The notes under the pieces are model-generated. The model made no database searches. It had not been told where the DNA came from and saw only the letters and a program-made list of their open reading frames with translations. Of a stretch of 64,000 bases of DNA, positions 55,330 through 64,000 are shown piece by piece. The stretch is from Tilletiaria anomala UBC 951 (taxonomy: Eukaryota; Basidiomycota; Exobasidiomycetes; Georgefischeriales; Tilletiariaceae): NCBI RefSeq assembly GCF_000711695.1, contig NW_013546995.1, forward strand, positions 62,001 to 126,000, written 5' to 3'. Both the position numbers and the translations under genes were made by a program. Numbering within the stretch: the first letter of the stretch is position 1; each line of letters starts with the position of its first letter.

Positions 55330-57054
55330 ATGAGCGCAACAGCAATCCGCTTGCAGCTGAGAGCTGGGCAAGCTACGCAATGGAGGGGGCCCACTGCAAC
55401 CTCTTCCGCTCCGCTCGTCCGGTCTTCCATCTCTGCTACGCTGCGACCACGTGCTCATGCCAGCTGCTCCTATAGCACAGCAACTGTACGGGCCTTCCAG
55501 CATGATCGTACGCCAAAGCGTCCAAGGATCGAGCTCGGCACCGTGGGCGGTGTCGCTGTACCGCCTCTATTGGCTTTGCAACGCCAAAGGCTGCTGACAG
55601 GTGCTGGTTCCTCTCGGTCCCTGTCGCTCTGGCCCATCTCGAACAACAAGGAAAGCCAAGAAGTCCAGGAAACCGTGCCTGGAGCTGCTTCTAATGCTCA
55701 GGAAAAGGGCACGGAAGCCTTAGCCGAGGTGAAGGAGCAACTCGGAAGCGTACGAGAATCTGGGACGGAAACAGTCAATCAAGCCCAGCAAGCGGTAGCG
55801 GACGCTGTTGTCACCGTCTCAGAGACGCTTGATGCAGCTTCGAATTCTTCTGCAGAGGCTGCATCGCTTCTGGCAAATTATGCCAATGAGTTTGAAGCAG
55901 CCGGGTTACCGACCGGGTGGCCTCCGGTACCCTGGGTCCAGCATTTCTTGGAATACGTGACCCAGACCGTCGGTTTGCCTTGGTGGGCAACGATTATCGG
56001 CATGACTTGTGTCCTTCGCTTGACCGTGGCACCTTTGGTCGTTAAGGTGCAGGCAAACAACATTCGTCTAGCCAACATCCAACCGCAAATGCAACTCCTC
56101 ATGAAGGACATTGAATATGCCAAAAACTCGGGAGACATGGTCGAGATGCAGCAAGCGGCTGCAAAAGTGCAGAAGCTTATGAGGGACAACGATGCCAGTC
56201 CTTTCAAGTCCTTCATGGTTCCACTGCTCCAAATGCCAATCTTCCTGGTCATGTTCTTTGCCATCCGCGGAATGGCAAGTGGTGGGCTAGCAAGCATGCA
56301 GAACGGCGGTTTTGGGTGGATCACCGACCTGACAATGCCCGACCCGTATGTTGCGTTACCGATCCTGTCTTCCATGGCAACACTGCTCGTGGTGGAGACA
56401 GGTGCAGAAGGTGGCGCGGCTGCAACCGCGAATAACCCGCAGCAGAGAATGGTCAGAAACGTCTTCCGCGTTGTTCTTGTCGCGATGCCTTACTTTGTGA
56501 TGAGCTTTCCTGCAGTAAGTCTGGATATTTCGCGTACCCTCCGTGAACGTAATCTTACTTGAGATGGTCACCTTTAGGCACTGCATCTGGTCTGGACGAC
56601 GAGCAGCATTTTCTCTCTCGCTCAATTCGGCGTTCTGCGAACACAATGGGCCAAGCGCAAGTTCAATTTACCGAAGAAGGTCAACCACCCTGCACCCACC
56701 ATAGACGCAAAGAGTGGAGGATTCCTCGATGGTGTCCGCCAAGGTATGAACTTCGGCCAGGCCGCCAACCAAAACCCCTATGCACAGTATGGCCGAACTC
56801 CCTCGCGATCACGTGCACGCTCGACCTCTAGCCCTGGACATGCAGCCCAATCAACCACGAGCCGCGAGCACGCGCTTCGAAATCTGGTTAGCGGAGGAGG
56901 CGTTTCGGAAAGCAACAGTGTGGGCGCCCCGGCACAGGCGACTCATGCTTCGCAGGAAGGTGGTCAGGACAGTCTGCGTGCCCAGAAGGAGGCGGCAAAG
57001 CAGAAGCGTGTTCAAGCATCCAGGGAACGGCGGGCGATCCGACGCAGGATCTAA
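55330..57054 (+). CDS. OXA1: Mitochondrial inner-membrane insertase OXA1 (YidC/Oxa1/Alb3 family)
   Basis: Exons 55330-56514 and 56578-57054 give 553 residues. A long Arg/Ser-rich, acid-poor presequence is followed by a spacer (~residues 120-200) and the five-helix Oxa1 core. Core landmarks are VQHFLEYVTQTVGLPWWATI, CVLRLTVAPLVVKVQANNIR, QPQMQLLMKDIEYAKNSG, FKSFMVPLLQMPIFLVMFFA, FGWITDLTMPDPYVALPIL and, across the intron, PYFVMSFPAALHLVWTTSSI. The C-terminus is basic and helical (KEAAKQKRVQASRERRAIRR), the ribosome-binding tail. Oxa1 inserts mitochondrially encoded proteins such as Cox2. The first ATG in frame is at 55330. Confidence 0.95.
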
Positions 57055-57145
57055 GAGCGTTTTTCATCGCTCAACCGTGTATTTGTGGAAGAGAGGGCAG
57101 TAGCAATACACATCCCCCTTCCTTCACCAGTCCACCCAAGATAAC

Positions 57146-59270
57146 TTACTCATCTTCTAAAGAGTGCGCTTCTGGGGGCTCAAAGAACTCCACGACATCG
57201 TCCCACGCGTAGCCTTCGATGTCGCCGCCCTCTACCTGTTCGCTGTTCTCTTCATGCGGGAACGCGCCGGCCCGGCCCTGGAAGTCCTCAGGGCTTCGCC
57301 GTTTCCTCCGCCGCCGATCCTTTTCAGCTGCGCGTCGCTTGAATGCCTCGGGGGTCTGCGTTTCTGGTGGACGATCCGTGTCGCGAGCGCTGCCAGCGAC
57401 GATCCGCCAGAAGATCGATTCGGCTTGCATCGTCGCACGGTCTGTGTAGTCCGCCAAGGAGGGTGGGAGGTCGTACTCTGGTGCGATACTCGAAGGAGCA
57501 GGCGGGGGAAAGTCAACCTTGATGCGATGTTCGGAATTCTCATTTGCCAAATCGTGCGCAGGCGGCTGATGCGATATGCTTTTTTGGCTGTAGAACATGC
57601 TGAAAAGTGGATGGCACTCTCCTTGGTTTTGCGATTTCTCGATGCTCGGCGTCCATTCGGCTTCCGAGCTAGCACGGGCCATCCGCAGAAGTTGTTGTAC
57701 GTACGGCTCGAGGTGCTGGCGAGGAGAGATGCTTGGTCCCTCAGAGTCCGGAGGCAACTCCATATTGAGATAATAGACGTCTAGAAATGATGGCAGGGCG
57801 ATATGAGTATACTGTGACACATTCTGACTTGATCCAAGACTCACATTGCCCCTTCGGACAACTGAAGGTGCCTTCACCCATCATCAATACCTGCACTGCC
57901 TGTGAAGACGAGCCATTTTCTACGGATCCGGGTGGAAAGACGAGCAAGCCTGTCTCGATGGCGGCCGGCTTATCATTTGCAGACAAGCTGGTCGATGCCG
58001 TGCTGTCTGTAGCTGAGGAAGACTCTGCGTACTGCTGAGGTGATTGTTCCTTGCTGGAAGCAGCAGGCTTCCTGAAAGGAATGCTCCGATCCAAAATGAC
58101 GATGCCGCGTGCGATGCGGCTACCAGCGACACTGTCGTCCTGGTCTACCCCGTCTTCTCGCATCCGATGGTGCAGCTCCTGTGAGGCCACAACCCAGTCT
58201 GCGGAGACAGGCCCTTCCACCACATCCACCTCGATCCCCCAACATGGCCGTGCGCCTTCAATTGGATGATCTGGTGGCTGATGCTGTCGGCTCAGATTTT
58301 CCACGGTCACGTCGAGCATGAATGTCGAGCCGTGCACCGCACTTGCCCGACAGTATCCTTGCGCCAGCTCGCCAGCACCGCCATATTGCCCAACGAGGTA
58401 CGCCGAATTCCCATATCGACCAATGCTGCCCAAGTGGCGTCGTGCACGATCGAGTGCAGGGCGGGCGGTGATGGGTGGGCGGGAGGAGAGTCCAGATGGA
58501 GCGGCGGGAAGCATCGATATGCCATATGCCAAGGCATGAATGAGGTTTGCAGAGAGCCCGAATCGCGCCTTAAGGTATTCGTCGTACGGCAGCGCTAAGT
58601 CTTGCGGATTAGCCGGTTGGATTATTGCAGCGACTTGGTTCTGCGCTTCCTTTTCAAGTTCCATGACCGACTGGAGGAACTTCATCAGTTTTCGTTTCTC
58701 GATAAGCGAAAGGCTTCTGTCCTTGAAAATGTCTTCTTTGCTGCTTGGAACATGCTGTAAGCCGTAAGCCACACCGGTTTCGATCTCTCCATCTTGAGCT
58801 GAGCGAGGCACGAAAATAGCGGTCTCTTCGAGCAGTCGGAAGGTCGCATAGGAGGATACCTTGCTACGGATCAGTGCATCGATGGATGGGCCTTGACTAG
58901 CAAGCAGTGTCGGGGTGACAGCCAGACTATAGTGCCTGTCCAGCTTTAACAAGTCCTCCGGGAGCTGGTTTTGTCGGTCTTGCGTCGCGCTCGCTGTAGA
59001 ATACGGGAAGTCGATGTACACGGCATCACATGCCTTCTGTTTCCCTTTGGCATGCTTCTCGGCTCTGCGTCTGCCCCATTCTACGAGTTGGCTGAGTGTC
59101 AGACCTGCCCATTCACCACCATAGTAGTCGTTCGGATCAATATGCAGCACGTCTCGCCCTGAGCGTGCAAGTGCTGCGCTGAGGATGGACGTCGGCAGGT
59201 CGGTGCCGAGCAGGAGCGCCGAGTAATGCGTCCGATCCAATTTCTGTCGTTGATCTGGCGGGCGCGCCAT
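57146..59270 (-). CDS. MRS6: Rab escort protein (REP/MRS6, GDI superfamily)
   Basis: Exons 59270-57845 and 57780-57146 give 686 residues. N-terminal GDI-type Rossmann segment: YSALLLGTDLPTSILSAALA, then VLHIDPNDYYGGEWAGLTL. Further conserved blocks are LAVTPTLLASQGPSIDALIR, YLKARFGLSANLIHALAYGI, GRYGNSAYLVGQYGGAGELA (sequence-conserved region for Rab binding) and CPKGQYVYYLNMELP across the intron. The insert-rich, charged C-terminus (RRAAEKDRRRRKRRSPEDF) distinguishes REP from the shorter GDI. The protein presents Rab GTPases to geranylgeranyltransferase II in the cytosol. The start at 59270 is the first ATG; upstream in-frame codons have none. Ends 92 bp from OXA1, convergent. Confidence 0.92.
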
Positions 59271-59608
59271 GGTTCTATCGCCCCTCCCTACGACTGCTCG
59301 GTCGTTTGGGCCTAGAGATGCGCACTGTGTGAAAGTGCGAAGCAATTGGGAAGGATCTTGCGAAGCAGAACGATGAACATCAAGGTCGTGGCCGCCATCT
59401 CATCCTCGTCGCTTCATGCGTCCTCGTGTGCGATGTGACGCGAAACATACGTATGTGTATCCAGGTCCTACATGAGAATTCACTTCGCACCACCCACATT
59501 CGTTGGATTTGGCTAAGTTTGGCAATGATAAATGCGCCCACGATGAATGGCAAAAGCAGCAGAAGAACTTTGACGAAAGTACAAGCATGCAAGAATCAAC
59601 CCAATCCA
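59271..59608. other. Intergenic region: MRS6 promoter and NOC2 3' end
   Basis: 338 bp between the MRS6 start and the NOC2 stop (both minus). No element recognised. Confidence 0.4.
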
Positions 59609-62256
59609 TCATCCATCGATCTGGATCTTTGACTGCTCCAGCAATTGTCTCTTCTGCGCGCGCACCTTTCTCGCGAGCCTCAGCGCAGCCTCGAGCGGAG
59701 CCTCTACCTGTTCGTTCTTTAAGAATGCAGCGGCCTGCTTGCCTGCGCTCGTCGCACGCCCATTGCGGACAGCAGAAGCAGGCGCGTAGTCGATCCCTTG
59801 TCGTCGCTTCTCGGTCCACGCGACTTGTTGCGCTACCTTGTCGAGCAGATGCTTCAGCGCCACATCCGCCTTGCCCTTTCCTGCTCCTGCTCCCTTGCCC
59901 TTTGCCCCAGGTTTAGCGGTGGCGAAGGTCTTCATGAGCCGCCGCAGCTGTACAGTCACAGGGATGCACAGCTCGGGGAAAGCGAGGCTGCGCGCTTGGC
60001 TACCAAGGAATTCGAGCAGAAGGAAAGCGACTTCTTCGCCGATGTGGTCGGCGTAGACGCTCGTGCGGAGGTACGCGGCAGGTGCACGGAAGTTGGTGGT
60101 CAAATCCAGCGGCTTCAGCGTCGAGGCCTTGGCTTTACGCTGAAATTCCGGCGCATCGAGCATCTCGATCAGGTAAGGCGCCAGCGGGATGTAGGTACCC
60201 GTGCGCTGTACTAGACGCAGGAGCGAGCGGATAATGTGAAGCCGTAGCGGGAAGTAGCGCGATGTGGGGATCAAGCGGATGGCGCCGAGGGACACCTGAA
60301 CGAGCGGGTAGATCAGCGGCTCCATTGGACTCTCTTGCGGTTGTCCACCTGCTTTGCTGTCACGGTCGCAAGTGGCAGAGAGGACCAAGCTCCAAAAGTC
60401 GAGGCAGTGGACATATTGCCAGTTGTACACATTCTGGTACGCCTCCTTGCTTTTGTTCTGCAGGCAGTTGCGGAGATGGATCGCGAGCTGACGAATGAAG
60501 CCAAACGCGTGCTGATACGACGCCGTCAAATCCAGCAAGAAGAGCTGAGATGCGGAGTTCTTCATTAGATTGATGGAGGGCAAAGTGTGCGCCGTGGTAA
60601 GCTTCGTTGAGCGCACAAATGCATGGTATGTCCCCTTAAGACAGAGATCCAGCATGTCGGCATCGCCTGCGGCTGCCATTTTGCGGACTGCCAGAAACGA
60701 CGAGACGCGCACACCATCGGCAGCGGAGGACCAGAGGTCAAGCATGATCTGCGCGCGCAAAAATCAGATGAACCAAGAGGGATAGCATTGTAGAGTCAGT
60801 ATCAATGCTTCTAAGCTATTCTGTGCCATGCATGCACGGGAGCGCACCTTGATATAATCTCTCGCCATCTTCCTCTTCTGGTTCCCAACAATATACGGAA
60901 TCATCCGGCTACTCTCTTCAACCACGAAGCCCAACAGAGCGCCGTCTGCGCCCTTGCCGTTCTTTTTGCCACCTTCTTCCCCCTCATCGTCCTCGCTGCC
61001 GTCATCGAGAGCGGAGGAAGTACGCTTCCGCCCGTCCGGTAGCGAGCGAAGGAGGACGGTGAGGTTGTAGAAGAAGGACTGGATCGGACGCTGTAGCATG
61101 GCGTACTTTTTAGACTGCGTCGGCAGCTTGTAGCGCGTCCCGGCGCTAATACTGCTTGCGCCGTTCTTTGAGATCTCCTTGTACGGCACGTGGTGCGCAA
61201 GGACGAGTGGTGTGTATTTCAACGTCGTCTGGATGACCTTCTGGTAGACGCGTGCGTCTTGCACAATGTAGCCTCCGGCCCCGCCGCCCTCGCCATCGCC
61301 ATTTACGCCGCCTTGCTCGACGCGCCGCTGCTTCTTAAGGGCCTTGCGCTTGCGCTTACTCATCTCCTTTGCCGACTCGTCCGCGTTGACCCCAGAGCCG
61401 GCTGGCATAGGGGCCGATGATGTAGATGCGCCAAGCTGCGCTGCCGCACGGAAAGCAAGGAGCAAGCGCCGCATGGCGCGGAGGGAGCGCTGCTGTAAGA
61501 TTGCCCGCTGCCATTCGCGAAGCATCGAAAGCGTTACGACTTGCTTTTCGATTGCTTCGGCAGCGGCGTGTTTCGACTTTGGGTTTGCTTTCGTACCCTT
61601 TAATCCTTCGTCTTCATTTGCACTGTCCTTATCGTCATCCGAGGCTGAGGCCATGTCGACGTCTGGGTTGAAATTTAGAAGATCGGCGTCATTTTCTTGC
61701 AAGTACTTGAAGAAGTCTGGGTCCTTTTTCGCAAGTGCTGTAAGGTCGGCTATGTGGTCTCCCTCTTCATCTGCAATTAAAGAACCCGGACCATGTCAGC
61801 TCTGGTCGTTGCACGAGATAAGATGCCCTTTCCGGACCAACCAGATTCGTCTTCCAATTCTTCCAGGTCCTCGAGGTCTTCAACATCTTCATCTTCATGG
61901 TCATCGTCTTCATCTCCGGCCACGCCATCCAGCCCATGCGCGAGGAATTCATCCACACTCATTTCGGCTAGTGCCTTGCGACCTTTACCTGATCCCTCGC
62001 CGGCCTCTGCTTGCCCATCATCGCTGTCAGCCGGCAAGTCCTCGTCTGCCTCGCCATCGTCGCTGGACCTCAACTCATCCTCGTCGAGTGTCGCTCTCCC
62101 GCCGCTTCCGGGGGGTTTCGACTTGGCAGCTTTGGCTCTGCGCTCTGCATTGACGAGCGCAAGCTTCTTCTTCTTCTGATGCTGCTTGCGCGCCTGAATG
62201 TGCGAATCGAGCTTTGTGCTGATGAATTTTTTGGTACGCTTCGTTGGCTTGCCCAT
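59609..62256 (-). CDS. NOC2: Nucleolar complex protein 2 (ribosome biogenesis)
   Basis: Exons 62256-61842, 61770-60848 and 60748-59609 give 825 residues. It begins MGKPTKRTKKFISTKLDSHI, a basic nucleolar-type start, and then a long acidic stretch. The Noc2 domain follows: DEEGDHIADLTALAKKDPDFF with FKYLQENDADLLNF, YTPLVLAHHVPYKEISKNG, IMLDLWSSAADGVRVSSFLA, LKGTYHAFVRSTKLTTAHTL, WQYVHCLDFWSLVLS and YFPLRLHIIRSLLRLVQRTG. Noc2 pairs with Noc1 and Noc3 to mature and export pre-60S particles. The intron 1 donor is GTTGGT, weaker than usual, but it gives the conserved DEEGDH join. The tail is basic and helical. Confidence 0.94.
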
Positions 62257-62783
62257 CTTTGCGTTTCCCTTGCGTTCGCTCGCCTGGGAAGCCGGATCCG
62301 GATCAACCGTGGAGGTTAGGCGCTGCGACTTGCTGTGCTTCAAGTCCCCTCTTGCGCTTCTGGCAGGAGTCGGTCCTTTATACGTCCTTGCTGTCTCGCC
62401 TCGCCGACCGAGTTATAACCTGGAATCCAACCTGTCCCTGCAATAAGAGATGCGAGACAAGCTGAGTGCAACTTTCTTTCATCCTTTGCTGGTTCGACAC
62501 ACTTTTGAGCGGAACTGCCCAAATTTTTTGTTCGTATAGCAGCAAAAAGGCTTGGCTGTGGCAGGCCGCAGAATAGGGTTGTATACGCGGGGTGCGCTTC
62601 TTCCAACAGACACGTCATTAGTGCACCACCATCAACGTACCTCCCACGTCGACGCCTGTAAGTGTGTGGTTCTCTTCTTGGATATGGCATGGCACAACTA
62701 GAGCAGGTTGCTTGGATCTCGAGTAATAGCAGCCGCAAACGCCGCTCGCTATTCACCATCTAACCCTCCCGACGCAGTGCCAA
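62257..62783. promoter_or_regulatory. Shared upstream region of NOC2 and UBP6
   Basis: 527 bp between divergent start codons. No TATA box; pyrimidine-rich sequence precedes each start. Nothing specific recognised. Confidence 0.4.
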
Positions 62784-64000
62784 ATGCCCAAAATGGCCTC
62801 CGCTGTGCAGGTCAAGGTCAAGCACAATGGAAAGCTCGTGAGTGGCAGTGTCTCGTGATGAATGACTTGCGCCCGCTCATGTGTGATTGTGCCGCATCTT
62901 CTTTCCCCCCTCTCCAGCACGAGCTCACACTGGACCTTTCGCAGCCAGCATCAGCTTTCAAAGCGGCCATTCACACCGCGACGGGTGTCCCCGTCGACCG
63001 ACAAAAAGTCATGGTGAAAGGTGGCTTGCTCAAGGACGAGACCGACATGGCCTCGCTAGGTGCCAAGAACGGCCAGGTCTTCATGGTCATCGGCACAGCA
63101 GGAGAGCTGCCCAAGGCTCCTATAAAGCCGGTCACATTCGTCGAGGACATGACAGACAGCCAGCTTGCGATTGTCACGCGCGAGAAGGCGGGCCTGACTA
63201 ACCTAGGCAACACGTGCTACCTGAATTCGACACTGCAGGTTCTGAGGGCGATTCCAGAACTGCATATTGCGCTGGGAAAGTGAGCATTTTCTCCGCCATG
63301 CATCAATGTTTCCAGTACTTTGAGCTGACCCCATCCTTTCCTCCTACCCGAACAGCTTTAAAGCGTCCATTGGTGGCGCAGACGGAGAGTCCAATTTGAC
63401 GGCCTCGTTACGAGACCTATTCAAAAGCATGAACCAGACCACAGAAGCGTTTCATCCTTTCGCCTTCCTCACTGTGAGTATATCTGTAAAGATCAGCGCT
63501 ATCATCATGTCTGCTTCCATGGCGACGGCCTCTGGTGCACGTGCTGACCTCTTCGGACACCACTACCGCAGATCCTTCGGCAAGTCGCACCGCAGTTTGC
63601 AGAAATGTCGCGCCCCAGCCCCGGTGGTGTGGGTGGAGGCTATGCACAGCAGGATGCGGAGGAAGTGTGGATCCGTATTATCAATGCTCTGCAAAATGCT
63701 CTTCCCGGCCTGCCGCCGCCTTCCTCCGACTCGCCTGCAGTTTCTACCTCTGTGGTAACTACATCAACGGCTGCGCGCAAGTTTGTCCAGCAATACATGA
63801 CCGGCGAAATGGCTATCAAGCGCTCATGTCCAGAGGCGCCAAGCGAAGAGGCGAGCTACAGCAATGAATCCTTCACCATGCTGCAGTGCAACATCAGCGG
63901 AACAACCAACGAGATGCTATCCGGAATTTCCGACTCTCTGACGCAACAGATCGAGAAGAACAGCCCCACGCTCGGCCGCACAGTGGTGTACAATGAGCAA
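62784..64000 (+). CDS. UBP6: Ubiquitin-specific protease UBP6/USP14 type, 5' part
   Basis: Exons 62784-62837, 62918-63279, 63356-63473 and 63572 to the window edge give the first 321 residues. An N-terminal ubiquitin-like domain (QVKVKHNGKLHELTLDLSQP, VKGGLLKDETDMASLGAKNG) binds the proteasome subunit Rpn1. The USP catalytic core starts with GLTNLGNTCYLNSTLQVLRA (nucleophile Cys) and continues with LRDLFKSMNQTTEAFHPFAF and YAQQDAEEVWIRIINAL, which is the QQDAxE block. UBP6/USP14 trims ubiquitin chains at the 26S proteasome. The His box lies beyond the window. Introns are in phase. Confidence 0.95.

Noticed and set aside
1-64000. Gene cluster, CRISPR array, phage-like or large transposon system
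   Set aside because: Genes are unrelated housekeeping functions; no repeat-spacer array, transposase, reverse transcriptase or secondary-metabolite core enzyme was seen.

Overview
This window looks like nuclear DNA of a basidiomycete fungus, probably of the smut lineage (Ustilaginomycotina). The evidence is moderately GC-rich DNA, genes cut by many short introns of about 60-110 nt (mostly GTGAGT-type donors and pyrimidine-rich acceptors), long serine/alanine-rich disordered stretches in regulatory proteins, and typical fungal genes: a Zn2Cys6-PAS gluconeogenesis regulator, a GPI-type chitin deacetylase, a vacuolar serine carboxypeptidase and MMS22/Mus7. The lineage is inferred; no ribosomal marker is present.

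Layout. 1-4.8 kb is gene-poor: the first exon of a gene running off the left edge, a long empty stretch, and a decayed short-chain dehydrogenase (minus). 4.8-8.4 kb holds a carboxypeptidase Y-like protease and ribosomal protein L28e (plus). 8.6-19.3 kb holds the ERT1-type regulator (minus), PET117 (plus), a chitin deacetylase, a small unknown coiled-coil protein and a VOC/glyoxalase-fold protein (all minus). 20.3-30.9 kb holds the large MMS22/Mus7 gene (minus), diverging from a membrane-anchored class 3 lipase (plus), then an unknown Ser/His/Gln-rich protein (minus). 31-34.3 kb is a second gene-poor island with an intron-containing tRNA-Asp and a decayed coding region of unknown family. 34.3-43.9 kb holds an IQGAP-type scaffold (minus) diverging from the AP-1 beta adaptin (plus). 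45-64 kb is compact: acyl-CoA ligase, pantothenate synthetase, TAF3/TAF8-like histone-fold protein, PABPN1-like RNA-binding protein, NIPA-type magnesium transporter, OXA1, Rab escort protein MRS6, NOC2, and the 5' part of UBP6, which runs off the right edge.

The genes are mostly unrelated housekeeping functions (translation, ribosome assembly, vesicle traffic, mitochondrial biogenesis, DNA repair); I see no biosynthetic cluster, CRISPR array or intact mobile element. Several genes sit head to head and probably share promoters: ERT1/PET117, MMS22/lipase, IQG1/APL2, TAF-like/PAB2, NIPA/OXA1 and NOC2/UBP6. The most unusual feature is gene structure: internal microexons of 6, 25 and 27 nt, a 14-nt terminal coding exon and a GC-AG intron, each supported by reading phase and by family conservation of the joined protein. 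All exon limits are hand-derived from splice consensus, phase and protein continuity; there is no transcript evidence here.
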